64,000 nt of DNA from Prochlorococcus sp. AG-355-G23 (GCA_003278765.1 QCDK01000002.1:1-64000), one strand, 5' to 3'; shown: positions 48,925-59,131, counted from the stretch's first letter. Program-made: numbers and translations. The notes: generated by a model not told the origin, from the sequence alone.

Positions 48925-49847
48925 GTTTGCGTGACTAAACTATTTTCCAATTTCAACTTCAAAGAATTGGTCAACTTTTGATCAACATAAATTTCTGCAG
49001 CATTATTTGGACTCTCCTGGAGTCTTATTTTGTGTAATGTTGCACCAAGATTATGTATTGGTTTTTTAAGAATATCAGAAATATATAAAGCTATATTTTC
49101 AGCAGTTGGAACACAATTATGGAAAAATTCGATGTCTTTATTAAGAAAAGTATGATCTAGTTGTTCAACAACTAAATCGTCAATTATCTCTTGGAGTGCA
49201 GATAAGTCGCAAACCATTCCTGTTCTTTTATCAATGTCTCCTTTTACAGTTATATCGACAAGATAGTTATGACCATGTCCATTAACTCTGGCACATTTCC
49301 CATAGATTTTTTTATTTTCATCAAAGGAAATCTCTTCTTTTGCAAGTCTGTGAGCGGCTGCAAAATGAGTTTGTACTGTTAAAAATGCTTCCATGTTTTT
49401 TCCAAAATAATCTGCCCATAAATTTGGGTTTTCGTAAAGTCTTAGACTTGTGAGAGGTAAATCATCCTTAAGACGACTCCAAATGACCTGAACTAATGCT
49501 TCAGTTGTGGGAAGTATACCTTCTTGATTATTAACATTAAATTCGGGCCAGACATCATTTAAAAAACGAAAATCTAATTGTCCAGTAACCTTATCTTTAA
49601 TAGAGTGTTTAACATCAGAGAGATTAAGTACCATTCCATCAGAGTCTAGTTCTCCGCCCATTGAAACAATGAGTTCATAATTATGACCATGACCTGGTGC
49701 AATACTGCACTTTCCAAAAAGAGATAAATTTTCTTCAGGGCTTTTTTCAGGAAGCCAATAACGGTGACTAGAACTAAAGCAGGCACGTCGAGTTATGACG
49801 CATTCACGTCCTTTTCCATGAGATGGTTTGGATTGTGTAGAAGTCAT
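48921..49847 (-). CDS. Tandem 6-pyruvoyl/6-carboxytetrahydropterin synthase-like protein (two PTPS domains)
   Basis: Domain 1: FSSSHRYWLPE...GKCSIAPGHGHNYELIVSM; domain 2: FAAAHRLAKEE...YGKCARVNGHGHNYLVDITVKG. Confidence 0.88.
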   Translation of the reverse strand: MTSTQSKPSHGKGRECVITRRACFSSSHRYWLPEKSPEENLSLFGKCSIAPGHGHNYELIVSMGGELDSDGMVLNLSDVKHSIKDKVTGQLDFRFLNDVWPEFNVNNQEGILPTTEALVQVIWSRLKDDLPLTSLRLYENPNLWADYFGKNMEAFLTVQTHFAAAHRLAKEEISFDENKKIYGKCARVNGHGHNYLVDITVKGDIDKRTGMVCDLSALQEIIDDLVVEQLDHTFLNKDIEFFHNCVPTAENIALYISDILKKPIHNLGATLHKIRLQESPNNAAEIYVDQKLTNSLKLKLENSLVTQT

Positions 49848-49897
49848 ACCTGTCTGCGATAATACTATCTTAAGGTTTTAAATACGCTTTTGTCTTT

Positions 49898-50455
49898 ATG
49901 GAACAATCCATTATCAAAAAAACAGTTCATGCTATTAAGGGCAGAAGCATATTTTTAATAGGAATGATGGGTTCTGGCAAGTCACAAACTGGTTTGAAAC
50001 TGGCTGAATTATTGAAGTATAAATACATTGATTTAGATTCATTAATAGAGAAGTTGGCAAAAAAATCTATCAATCAAATTTTTAAGGATGAAGGAGAAGA
50101 TAATTTCCGCGAATTAGAAGCAAACTGCCTTAAAGAAACTATCAAAATTCCTTCATTAGTAATTTCAACTGGGGGAGGAATAGTTACCAAATCGGAAAAC
50201 TGGGGAATTTTAAGACAAGGAATAATTGCTTGGATAGATCTCGACAAAGATATAGCAATTGAAAGATTGAAAAATGAAATTAAAAATAGGCCACTTCTTC
50301 AGGGAAAGAATCTAAATGATCTATATATGAGCATTTTTTTATCTAGAGAAAATTTGTATTCTCAAGCAGATTTAAGAATTCAAGTAAAAAAAGAAAATAT
50401 TGAAGAAGTTGCTATGAAAATAATTAATGCAATTTATCAAGAAATAATCTGTTAA
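49898..50455 (+). CDS. aroK: Shikimate kinase
   Basis: IFLIGMMGSGKSQTGLKLAELLKYKYIDLDSLIE, FRELEANCL, VISTGGGIV, NRPLL. Confidence 0.95.
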   Translation: MEQSIIKKTVHAIKGRSIFLIGMMGSGKSQTGLKLAELLKYKYIDLDSLIEKLAKKSINQIFKDEGEDNFRELEANCLKETIKIPSLVISTGGGIVTKSENWGILRQGIIAWIDLDKDIAIERLKNEIKNRPLLQGKNLNDLYMSIFLSRENLYSQADLRIQVKKENIEEVAMKIINAIYQEIIC

Positions 50456-50709
50456 TATGGTTCAATTCTTACAGCAAACCATTTGATAACGTATCCTAAT
50501 TTTATTTCTAATTCATAAGTGCTTTCCAATAATTCTTCAAAAAATTTCTGATCAGGATCTTCTATATTTTGATATATTGTTTGTGTTTCTGTCTTACTAA
50601 GCCAATTCTTCAACCATAAAATTGCTTCTTGTTTTGATACAATTTTTTCCTTTGAATCTGGCTCTAATAATACATAATGATCTGATGCTCTTATTAGTGG
50701 ATTTGACAT
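50452..50709 (-). CDS. CRR7-like conserved protein (tentative)
   Basis: MSNPLIRASDHYVLLEPDSKEKIVSKQEAILWLKNWLS...; resembles cyanobacterial chlororespiratory reduction 7-like proteins by recall. Confidence 0.5.
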   Translation of the reverse strand: MSNPLIRASDHYVLLEPDSKEKIVSKQEAILWLKNWLSKTETQTIYQNIEDPDQKFFEELLESTYELEIKLGYVIKWFAVRIEPY

Positions 50710-50710
50710 A

Positions 50711-51418
50711 ATGAAAATTCTTCTTGGATTAATTCTTTGCTTGATTTTTCAAGGAATTTTTTTAGAAAGTTCTTTTGCTCTAGTAGATTCTAATGTACGA
50801 GAGTTTTTGGAAAATCGTGTAAATCAATGGCCAGAATTATATTTGCCAAATTTTAAATTATCAGATACTTCAAAAGATTTAATTTATCCTAAATGGTTCG
50901 AGGGTAATTGGCTTGTTACTTCTCAAGATATAGTTAATGATTCAGAAGAGCCAGTTATTTATAAAGTAAATTTCTTTAAGAACGATTCAGGTTTAATTGT
51001 TGGTAATCGTGCAAAAAATTCTGAATCTATTGGAAAAGCAATATTTGGTGAAACCTTAATAAAGGTTGTAAATGATCCTCAATCTATTAATAATCAAATT
51101 ACTTATTTAAAAGATGATTTTTATATTGATTCAAGAATTACAGGGAGAAATCAGATCCAAGATAATGATATTTTTTTCGCAGATGAGCTTGTTATACAAA
51201 CAGCACATAAGCCAGGTGCTTCAAGGATCAATCAGGTAGAGACCATTAGTAAATTTCAAAAATGTTCCGAAGAAATATTGGAAGTTGATAATTCAATCAA
51301 TTCATCAATTTGTGGAGTGCAATATGTTGCTTCTTATGGTTCAAAAGTTGGTGATCTTTCTATTCATGCTATCAAAACAAATAAATATAAATTGAAGTTT
51401 GAATTTATTGAGAGTTAG
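50711..51418 (+). CDS. Exported/lumenal conserved protein (DUF6816-like)
   Basis: Signal peptide MKILLGLILCLIFQGIFLESSFA; WFEGNWLVTSQ and FFADELVIQT motifs. Confidence 0.6.
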   Translation: MKILLGLILCLIFQGIFLESSFALVDSNVREFLENRVNQWPELYLPNFKLSDTSKDLIYPKWFEGNWLVTSQDIVNDSEEPVIYKVNFFKNDSGLIVGNRAKNSESIGKAIFGETLIKVVNDPQSINNQITYLKDDFYIDSRITGRNQIQDNDIFFADELVIQTAHKPGASRINQVETISKFQKCSEEILEVDNSINSSICGVQYVASYGSKVGDLSIHAIKTNKYKLKFEFIES

Positions 51419-52130
51419 CACTAAAAAGATATTCTTCTAAGTTGTTCCTCCAAATGAAAAGATTTTCTAAATAAGGGTTGTTTATGTATTCTTGGCTCCC
51501 CTCTCCTGAAAGAATTGGTCCTGCAGACTTTGGAAATTTAATAAGGGATAATTGAGCAGCAATTGAAATATCTGCAATTGATAAACTATCTCCAACTAAA
51601 TATTTCTTGTTGATCAAGGATTTTGATAAAGCTTCAAGTAATTTTTGGAGTTCTAAATTATCTTTAGAAGACAAAACTACATTAGAAATTTTACTAAGAT
51701 TTTCAAAAGGTAATTTATCAACAATATTTTTAACTGAAGAAGGTATTTCATCTGGAAGTAATGCAGTTCTTAGCTGTGGATTTTCTATAGCAGATTTTAT
51801 TAAAGCTTTTCTACAAGTTGTAGCCATTGTAGTATCTGCCCAGTCTTCAATTAGTTTGCATTGTGCAAATAATATTGGATCTTCCGGAAAAAGTGGATTG
51901 TTTTCATTTTTTTTATCTAAATATTCGCAAATAGTTGAAGAGTCATTAATAACTTGATCATTGCTATCGACTATTACAGGTACTTGTTTTTGACCTGATA
52001 ATTTAAAGATTTCAAATTGGCCTATTCCAGGTGTTACTTCTTCAACTCGATATTGTAGTTTTTTTGCATGAAGAGCCATTCTTGTTTTTAAACAAAAAGC
52101 ACTATGCCTAAATTGATATAATGTAATCAT
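51405..52130 (-). CDS. Glutathione S-transferase family protein
   Basis: ITLYQFRHSAFCLKTRMALHAKKLQYRVEEV, QKQVPVIVDSNDQVINDSSTICEYL, GDSLSIADISIAAQL. Confidence 0.9.
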   Translation of the reverse strand: MITLYQFRHSAFCLKTRMALHAKKLQYRVEEVTPGIGQFEIFKLSGQKQVPVIVDSNDQVINDSSTICEYLDKKNENNPLFPEDPILFAQCKLIEDWADTTMATTCRKALIKSAIENPQLRTALLPDEIPSSVKNIVDKLPFENLSKISNVVLSSKDNLELQKLLEALSKSLINKKYLVGDSLSIADISIAAQLSLIKFPKSAGPILSGEGSQEYINNPYLENLFIWRNNLEEYLFSANSQ

Positions 52131-52175
52131 GCTGTTTAATGTTTGTTAAAACTTAGCTAAAAAAGTAATCTATTT

Positions 52176-52394
52176 GTGGAGCTGATGGGCGAATTTTTCT
52201 CTAATGTTGTTAGATATCCAAAGTATTTGATATCTATCATTATTGGGGGACTTGTTGCTTTGCTTGAACCTTTATTCAAGAATAGATCAAATCCACTCAC
52301 AATAGTAGGTTTGATATCTTCTGTCTTAAGTGCTTTCATAACTGTTTATTTTGTCTTGCAAGCGATGACAAACCCAATAAATTTACAACCATAA
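52176..52394 (+). CDS. DUF751 (Ycf33-like) membrane protein
   Basis: GEFFSNVVRYPKYLISIIIGGLVALLEPLFKNRSNPLTIVGLISSV. Confidence 0.8.
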   Translation: MELMGEFFSNVVRYPKYLISIIIGGLVALLEPLFKNRSNPLTIVGLISSVLSAFITVYFVLQAMTNPINLQP

Positions 52395-52786
52395 TGCCAA
52401 ATAATTACCGTCTTGCAAAAGTTTCTTCTCTTTTGAAGAAAGAAATAACCCTTATTTTGCAGAATGATTTAGAAAATGATCTTATTAGAGATCATTTCGT
52501 CAATATTTCTAAGATTGATTTATCAGGTGATTTGCAACACTGTAAAATTTATATAACTTCAACTGCTCAAGAGAAAGTGAGGAAAGAAATTGTATCAAAC
52601 TTGAATACTGCTAAAAGCTCTATAAGGCATAGTTTAGGAAAAAGAATTGAGATGAGAAGAGTTCCAGAGATAATTTTTAAAGACGATGTTGTTCTTGATA
52701 AAGGATTATCAGTCTTGAAACTTCTCGATGAATTAAAAAATAAAAATCAAAATCATAATGTTGAGGACAAGGATGCGAAAAGTTGA
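52394..52786 (+). CDS. rbfA: Ribosome-binding factor A
   Basis: RLAKVSSLLKKEITLILQNDL...VNISKIDLSGDLQHCKIYIT...IRHSLGKRIEMRRVPEIIFKDD. Confidence 0.94.
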   Translation: MPNNYRLAKVSSLLKKEITLILQNDLENDLIRDHFVNISKIDLSGDLQHCKIYITSTAQEKVRKEIVSNLNTAKSSIRHSLGKRIEMRRVPEIIFKDDVVLDKGLSVLKLLDELKNKNQNHNVEDKDAKS

Positions 52787-53570
52787 TCTACCCCTTGATC
52801 AAAGAAATATAATTATTACTCGATCAAAAGAAGGGATATTAGATATAAAAAAGATATTCATAAAAAAGGGCGCTAGTGTATTTGATTTACCAGCAATAAG
52901 TATTGCTGATCCTGATGACCTGAATCCTCTTGATGAAGCATTAAATCAAATAAATGATTTTCATTGGATTATTTTTTCCAGTAGTAATGGGATCAAATTT
53001 GTGGATAAAAGACTTAGATACTTTAATAGTTCGTTAAAAGAATGTTCTAAAAAAACAAAAATCGCTGTAGTCGGAGAAAAAACCTCAAAAACTCTTGATG
53101 ATTTTGGAATTAAGGCTGATTTCATACCTCCAGAATTTGTTGCTGAAAGTCTAATTGATAATTTCCCAGTATCTGGTTATGGACTTCGAGTTTTTGTACC
53201 AAGAGTTCAAACAGGTGGCAGAGATTTAATTGCAGATCAATTTAGAAAGGCTGGTTCTCGTGTATTTGAGGTTGCTGCATATGAAACTAGATGTCCTGAA
53301 TCAATTCCGGAAGAAACAATTGATATTATTTCTAATCGAAAAGTCGATGCAATTATTTTCTCAAGCGGTAAAACCGTAGTAAATGCTGCTTTTTTACTAG
53401 AAAAAAAACTTGGCAAACAATGGTTAGAATATTTTGATCAAATTAAGTTATTAACTATTGGACCTCAGACAACAAAAATATGTAATAAGATTTTCGGAAG
53501 AGTTGATAGTCAGGCACAAAAATATACTTTTGAAGGACTACTAGATGTAGCAATTAATATTTTTAATTAG
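52773..53570 (+). CDS. hemD: Uroporphyrinogen-III synthase
   Basis: NIIITRSKEG, WIIFSSSNGIKFV, DAIIFSSGKTVVNAAFLL, LLTIGPQTTKIC; ATG at 52773. Confidence 0.85.
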   Translation: MRKVDLPLDQRNIIITRSKEGILDIKKIFIKKGASVFDLPAISIADPDDLNPLDEALNQINDFHWIIFSSSNGIKFVDKRLRYFNSSLKECSKKTKIAVVGEKTSKTLDDFGIKADFIPPEFVAESLIDNFPVSGYGLRVFVPRVQTGGRDLIADQFRKAGSRVFEVAAYETRCPESIPEETIDIISNRKVDAIIFSSGKTVVNAAFLLEKKLGKQWLEYFDQIKLLTIGPQTTKICNKIFGRVDSQAQKYTFEGLLDVAINIFN

Positions 53571-54033
53571 AAATATTTTTTGTATAGTTCTTTTCAACTA
53601 AATCTTTGAACCTATCAATATTGTTCTGTAATTCGTTTGTAACCATTTTGCCTAAAATATTTTCTTCCATAAAACGAGCAATCATTTTTGGAAGTTCATA
53701 AGTTATTGCTAAATTTACTGTTGTGATTTGATCAGTTTTACTTTCGAAAATTACTGATCCCTCAGTTGGTAAACCTCCTATTGATTTCCATTTAAGTTTG
53801 CTTTTTTCAACCCTTTCAGTAATTTGAGCTTTCCATTTAAATCTAAAGCCATTAGCAGCTAAAGTCCATTCTGTTAAATCAGGTAACGTATTAGTTTCTT
53901 CGTTAACTGTTTTTACAGATTCAATCCAGTTCATCCAAAGTGACATTGAGTCTAAATCGCTCCATGTGTCCCATACATTTTCAAGTGGCGCATTAACAAC
54001 TGTTATTACGTCATGTTTTAGCCAAGTACCCAT
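53563..54033 (-). CDS. SRPBCC family (START-like) protein
   Basis: VITVVNAPLENVWDTWSDLDSMSLWMNWIESVK... Confidence 0.82.
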   Translation of the reverse strand: MGTWLKHDVITVVNAPLENVWDTWSDLDSMSLWMNWIESVKTVNEETNTLPDLTEWTLAANGFRFKWKAQITERVEKSKLKWKSIGGLPTEGSVIFESKTDQITTVNLAITYELPKMIARFMEENILGKMVTNELQNNIDRFKDLVEKNYTKNISN

Positions 54034-54036
54034 TAA

Positions 54037-55491
54037 TTAACTTACTGCAAGATTTTTTGCTAATGCGGCTTTCTTCTCTAAAATTGCGGCGGCAGCTAAA
54101 TGACCACTCATTGTAGCTCCCTCCATAGAGTCTATATAATCTTGTTTTGTATAACTACCAGCCATGAAGAAATTTGATATAGATGTTTTTTGATCGGGTC
54201 TGAAAGGTTCCATACCGGGAGCTTCTCTATAGAGTGATTGTGGAATTTGTACCACGTTACTCCAAAGCAATTTAAGGTTTTTTGAGGAGGGGAATAGACG
54301 GCGAACCTCTTTATCAATTTCTTTGGTAATTCTTTCTGTGGATCTTCCCATCCATCTATCGCCAGGAGTTAAAACGCATTGGAGAAGTGATCCCATATCT
54401 TTTTTTCTATAGTCTGCTGGACTTGCTAATGCTAAATCAGCAAAACAACTGAAAGAGGCATCAGCAGAATAAAGAAGATTATCTAATCCAATTGGTTCGT
54501 TTCCAGTATTATCTTTTTGTAATTCAGTAACCCAACCGTCATATCTTAATTGGATTGTGGCAACAGCTACAGCTCTAAGTTTTTTTAAACCTTCAAATTC
54601 TTTAAATTGATACCATTCTTTTGGAATTATTTTTTTTATTCCAGGAACATCACAGGCAGCTAGAAATTTATCTGCAAACACTGCCTTAATTCCTTCAGGA
54701 GAAGATATTTTTAATTGATTTACTGAATAAGAGGAAGATTCCTTTTCATAAATGATTTCTTCTACCTTATGGTTAAGATGTATTTTTGCTCCTTTGTTTG
54801 TGATGTAGTCGACGATAGGTTGCGTTAACCACTTATGTGGGGAACCTTTTAAAAGATTAAGTTTTGAGGCTTCTGTTTTTGAAGCAAACATCATGAATAT
54901 AGTTAGCATGCATCTTGCTGAAATATCTTTGCAATTAATAAAACCTAATGCATATGCGATAGGATCCCACATTCTTTCTAAACTTTTTTCACTTCCACCA
55001 TGGTTTAAAAACCATTCTTTAAAACTAATTCTATCTAGATCTCTAATTATTTTCATTGCACCGTCATAGTCTATCAATCCTCTTACGATTGGACTTGTCC
55101 CTAAAGCTAAGGCATTTCTGAACTTATCTACCCAAGTAAGTTGTTCAGTGGTAAAAAAAGCTTTAAGTCCGTTAAATGGAGCACCTAAAGGGAATCTGAA
55201 GTCTAACGATTTTAAATTACCACCATTATTGATAAATAGATGAGTATGATCTTTCGGGAGTAAATTGTCTAGAGCTCCCACTTTTTTCATTAATTTAAAG
55301 AGATTTGCATAATTGTAAAAAAATACATGTAAACCCATTTCTATATGGTTGCCATCCTTATCTTCCCAACTTCCTACCTTACCTCCCCAAAATGACCTGC
55401 TCTCGTAAATTTCTACTTCGTGACCTTCATCAACTAAATTGACTGCTGCTGTAAGACCAGCTAATCCAGAACCAACTATTGCAATTTTCAC
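54037..55491 (-). CDS. crtQ: Zeta-carotene desaturase
   Basis: [41 protein letters not shown]...[30 protein letters not shown]. Confidence 0.92.
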   Translation of the reverse strand: MKIAIVGSGLAGLTAAVNLVDEGHEVEIYESRSFWGGKVGSWEDKDGNHIEMGLHVFFYNYANLFKLMKKVGALDNLLPKDHTHLFINNGGNLKSLDFRFPLGAPFNGLKAFFTTEQLTWVDKFRNALALGTSPIVRGLIDYDGAMKIIRDLDRISFKEWFLNHGGSEKSLERMWDPIAYALGFINCKDISARCMLTIFMMFASKTEASKLNLLKGSPHKWLTQPIVDYITNKGAKIHLNHKVEEIIYEKESSSYSVNQLKISSPEGIKAVFADKFLAACDVPGIKKIIPKEWYQFKEFEGLKKLRAVAVATIQLRYDGWVTELQKDNTGNEPIGLDNLLYSADASFSCFADLALASPADYRKKDMGSLLQCVLTPGDRWMGRSTERITKEIDKEVRRLFPSSKNLKLLWSNVVQIPQSLYREAPGMEPFRPDQKTSISNFFMAGSYTKQDYIDSMEGATMSGHLAAAAILEKKAALAKNLAVS

Positions 55492-55590
55492 TTTTTCTTA
55501 AAATTATAACAAATCAAGTTTGGATAACGTTTGTTCTATGCATCCTATCGATTAAGTTTTTATATTATAGATAGTAGGAATACCTTGTTT

Positions 55591-55983
55591 ATGGAAAATG
55601 TAGAAGTTCAAGAGGAAATTAAAAATTCTGATGATGGCAAAGGTATCTTAATTACTAATGATGCTATAGAACAAATTTCAAATTTATTGAAGGGCCAAAG
55701 TGATAAAAAAGCACTAAGGGTAGGAGTTAGATCTGGCGGTTGTAGTGGGATGAGTTATACGATGGATTTTATAGGAACTGATGAAATAAATCCCGATGAT
55801 AAAGTTTATGATTATTCATTAAAAGCTGATCAAAGCTTTAAAGTTGTTTGTGATCCTAAAAGTCTTTTATATATTTATGGAATGCAGTTAGATTTTAGTA
55901 AGGAATTAATTGGAGGTGGCTTTAATTTTGTAAATCCCAATGCCTCTCAAACTTGCGGTTGTGGAAGCTCTTTTGCAGTTTAG
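55591..55983 (+). CDS. HesB/IscA/SufA-type iron-sulfur assembly protein
   Basis: ALRVGVRSGGCSGMSYTMDF...GGGFNFVNPNASQTCGCGSSFAV; M at 55591 preferred over the track start 55531. Confidence 0.93.
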   Translation: MENVEVQEEIKNSDDGKGILITNDAIEQISNLLKGQSDKKALRVGVRSGGCSGMSYTMDFIGTDEINPDDKVYDYSLKADQSFKVVCDPKSLLYIYGMQLDFSKELIGGGFNFVNPNASQTCGCGSSFAV

Positions 55984-55989
55984 TAAATA

Positions 55990-56418
55990 ATGAATAATGA
56001 AATTAATCCCATAGAAGAACATTTTAATGCAGCTTTATCAAGATATAAAGCAGGGCAAGATTTAATTCCAATCGTTCAAGATTTTCAAAAAATTATACAG
56101 CAAATTCCAAATCATTTTGCTGCTTGGACTTGTTTATCTTGGCTTCAATTACTTTTGAAAAATAATGAAGAAGCTTTGTCAGCTGCCAGACAAGCTGTTC
56201 GATTAAATCAGCAAGATCCACAAGCAAGAATGAATTTGTCTTTAGCTCTTTTGGCTACTAATAATAAAGGGGTTAGGGATCATATTGAGTTAATAAAAAA
56301 AATGTCTATGATGATGCCAGATGTGAAAAGTGAGTTGAAAGAATCTGTTGAAGACGGATTAAGTAGATATCCAGATTGGCCTGAGTTAACCAAAGTAAAA
56401 AAATGGTTGGAATTTTAA
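55990..56418 (+). CDS. TPR-repeat protein
   Basis: HFAAWTCLSWLQLLLKNNEEALSAARQAVRLNQQDPQARMNLSLALLAT. Confidence 0.8.
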   Translation: MNNEINPIEEHFNAALSRYKAGQDLIPIVQDFQKIIQQIPNHFAAWTCLSWLQLLLKNNEEALSAARQAVRLNQQDPQARMNLSLALLATNNKGVRDHIELIKKMSMMMPDVKSELKESVEDGLSRYPDWPELTKVKKWLEF

Positions 56419-56419
56419 A

Positions 56420-57622
56420 TTGTTTAAAATTTTAATATTAAGTAATGGGCATGGAGAAGATCTATCTGGCAGTCTAATAGCTAAGCAATTCGCAAAAAGT
56501 GGTTATTCTGTTCATGCATTGCCAATTGTTGGTATGGGAAACCATTACAAAAAAGAAAAAATAAAGATTATCGGCAAAACTAAAGAATTTAGTACTGGAG
56601 GAATTGGCTATAATTCTTTTAGGGGAAGACTTACTGAGATATTAGGAGGAGAAATAATTTATCTTCTAAAAAAATTATATTTAACTTTCAAAATAAGAAA
56701 AAAATATGATTATTTTTTTGTGGTTGGAGATATTGTGCCAGTTTTTTTTGCATGGGTTTGTAAGAAAGATTTTTTTGCATATCTAGTTGCTTATTCCAGC
56801 CATTATGAAGGGAAGTTAAAATTACCATGGCCTTCTAAATTTTTCTTGTTCTCACAAAAAGCAAAAAAAATATATGCGAGGGATTCCCTTACAGCTAATG
56901 ATTTAACTTTGCAATTAAAAAAGAAAGTGTCTTTTTTAGGTAACCCATTTATGGATAAGTTTTTTCCGAGAAACAAAGAATTAAAGAAATCTGAATTTAG
57001 TATTGGACTATTTCCAGGAAGTAGATTCCCTGAGACTTTAGATAATTTTGTTTTGATTGTAGAGGTATTAGAGGCATTGTCAGATTTAAGATATTTTCAA
57101 AAAATTAAGTTTAATTTTGCAATAGTTAATGCTCTATCTTCATTAAAAATAAAGGAGATATTTCAAAAAAAAGGATGGTTAAAACAAGAAAACATTAAAG
57201 ATAATAATCTTTTGAAATTCCAATATAAATTTTTAGAAGTGAATGTATATTGGAATAATTTTGACAAAATATTATTGAAAAGTAGTTGCTGTATCAGCAT
57301 GGCAGGAACAGCAGCAGAGCAAGCTATTGGATTAGGAAAACCGGTTATTCAGATTGAAGGTAAAGGTCCACAATTTACAAAAACTTTTGCAGAAGCGCAA
57401 AGACGCTTGCTTGGAAAATATGTTTTTTGTGCCAGCAATTATAAAGATAAGAATGATCAAATCAATCAGACTATAAATTTAATCATAAAAATAATATACC
57501 TTATACAGCTCAATAAGAAGTTTATGATCTCATGTAATGAAAATGCCAAAAAAAGACTGGGTGAAGTCAAAGCTTGTCTTAAAATGGTGGATGATATGAA
57601 TATTGTTATAAAAAATGACTAA
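56420..57622 (+). CDS. Lipid-A-disaccharide synthase-related protein (TIGR03492-like)
   Basis: ILILSNGHGEDLSGSLIAKQFAKSGYSVHALPIVGMGNHYKKEKIKIIG; GTAAEQAIGLGKPVIQIEGKGPQFTKTFAEAQRRLLG. Confidence 0.85.
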   Translation: MFKILILSNGHGEDLSGSLIAKQFAKSGYSVHALPIVGMGNHYKKEKIKIIGKTKEFSTGGIGYNSFRGRLTEILGGEIIYLLKKLYLTFKIRKKYDYFFVVGDIVPVFFAWVCKKDFFAYLVAYSSHYEGKLKLPWPSKFFLFSQKAKKIYARDSLTANDLTLQLKKKVSFLGNPFMDKFFPRNKELKKSEFSIGLFPGSRFPETLDNFVLIVEVLEALSDLRYFQKIKFNFAIVNALSSLKIKEIFQKKGWLKQENIKDNNLLKFQYKFLEVNVYWNNFDKILLKSSCCISMAGTAAEQAIGLGKPVIQIEGKGPQFTKTFAEAQRRLLGKYVFCASNYKDKNDQINQTINLIIKIIYLIQLNKKFMISCNENAKKRLGEVKACLKMVDDMNIVIKND

Positions 57623-57884
57623 GGAGAATAATCAAAATAAGTTAAAACAAATTATCGACAATTTGTTATTAATAAATTTATTTATAGTCATTTTTTTTGC
57701 AATATTTTTTATTTTTGCAATCATCATGCAATTAAACGGCATATTTATTTTTATTCATTTTATTCAGATAGTTTGGAATCCTCTTTTAGTTCCATTGATA
57801 ACAATTCTTATTATTGGTGCTTTAGTAAACGGAATTATTTCTTGGTGGAGGCGTAAATTGCTTTCTCAAGAAGAGGATATTTAA
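57615..57884 (+). CDS. Small membrane protein
   Basis: Two TM segments; overlaps upstream CDS end by 8 bp. Confidence 0.55.
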   Translation: MTKENNQNKLKQIIDNLLLINLFIVIFFAIFFIFAIIMQLNGIFIFIHFIQIVWNPLLVPLITILIIGALVNGIISWWRRKLLSQEEDI

Positions 57885-58761
57885 AAGCATAATTCTTGAG
57901 TTTACTGCTAATTACTTTTTGTCCTTCTAATACAACTTTTGCTCCATCTCCTAACAATATTTTTAAAACCGCTCCTGGCACTGGAAGTAAATTAGGTCTA
58001 TTCAGACATATGCCTAAAGTCTGAGAAAAGTCTTTCATTAATACTGGATTTGGTGCAACAGCATTAAATACTCCTGAATACTTTTTATCAACTAATGCTT
58101 GAGTAATTAATCCACATAAATCAGTTCTATGAATCCAACTCATCCATTGTTTACCATCTCCAATTGGTCCACCTAATCCAACTTTAAATATGGGGAGCAT
58201 TTTTCCTAATGCTCCTCCCTCTGCTTCTAGAACAATTCCAATTCTAAAAATAACTAACCTTGAGAAAAATGGTTTTTCAGCAGCGACTGCTTCCCATTTT
58301 TTGCAAAGATTAGCTAAAAAGTCTTTTCCTCCAATGCTATTTTCAGTGAATTCATCTGACAAACTTGTACCGTAATAACCTATTGCTGATCCATTTATAA
58401 TGACTTTTGGGTTTATTTTTAAATTTTTAAGGGTCTGCATCATAAATTTCGTTGTATTAATACGACTATTTTCAATCTCCTGTTTTTGTTCAGAAGTCCA
58501 TTTTTTTTCTGCTATAGGTTCTCCCATCAAGTTAATAATTCCATCTGTCTCTCTCAAAATATTTAGAAGATTTTCGTTATTCCAATTTTTTTCTTTTGAT
58601 AAATCTATTTGAAAAAACTTTAACTTATTGAAATCTAAAGCAACCTTTAATTTGCTAATGGGTTTTCTACTTATAATGTAAATTTCGTGATTTTCATTGA
58701 GTAGTGTTGGAACTAATTCTTTACCAACAAATCCAGTGCAGCCAAGCAGTAAAAGACGCAT
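57835..58761 (-). CDS. TIGR01777-like NAD-dependent epimerase/dehydratase
   Basis: MRLLLLGCTGFVGKELVPTLLNENHEIYIISRKP; NGSAIGYYG; FRIGIVLEAEGGALGKMLPIFKVGLGGPIGDGKQWMSWIHRTDL; ATG at 58761 preferred because the longer ORF overlaps ndhO. Confidence 0.9.
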   Translation of the reverse strand: MRLLLLGCTGFVGKELVPTLLNENHEIYIISRKPISKLKVALDFNKLKFFQIDLSKEKNWNNENLLNILRETDGIINLMGEPIAEKKWTSEQKQEIENSRINTTKFMMQTLKNLKINPKVIINGSAIGYYGTSLSDEFTENSIGGKDFLANLCKKWEAVAAEKPFFSRLVIFRIGIVLEAEGGALGKMLPIFKVGLGGPIGDGKQWMSWIHRTDLCGLITQALVDKKYSGVFNAVAPNPVLMKDFSQTLGICLNRPNLLPVPGAVLKILLGDGAKVVLEGQKVISSKLKNYAFKYPLLEKAIYASTKK

Positions 58762-58897
58762 GTCATAAAGTTGTTTATTATTTAAGGCTATTAAATTTTT
58801 AAGACGTTTGTAATTATTATTCCGGTATAAATTTTTTTCAATATTTTTCAAACAAGTTTTTGTATAATGGATTTCAAGTAACTTTCTTGGATTTATT

Positions 58898-59131
58898 ATG
58901 ACAGATTCTATTCCAAAACCTCTCAAGAAAGGAAGCTTAGTTTTTGTAGATAGAGAAAATTATATAAAAAGTATCGAAGCGCTAGCCAGTGATGATGATC
59001 TACCTAATTATGTCTTTGAAGGTCCTGGAGAGATTCTTTCACTCAAAGACGAATATGCTCAGGTGCGATGGCGCAGACCTGTTCCAGATGTTTGGTTGAA
59101 ATTAGATCAACTTAAAGAATATACTCAATAA
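58898..59131 (+). CDS. ndhO: NAD(P)H-quinone oxidoreductase subunit O
   Basis: PLKKGSLVFVDRENYIKSIEALASDDDLPNYVFEGPGEILSLKDEYAQVRWRRPVPDVWLKLDQLK. Confidence 0.94.
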   Translation: MTDSIPKPLKKGSLVFVDRENYIKSIEALASDDDLPNYVFEGPGEILSLKDEYAQVRWRRPVPDVWLKLDQLKEYTQ

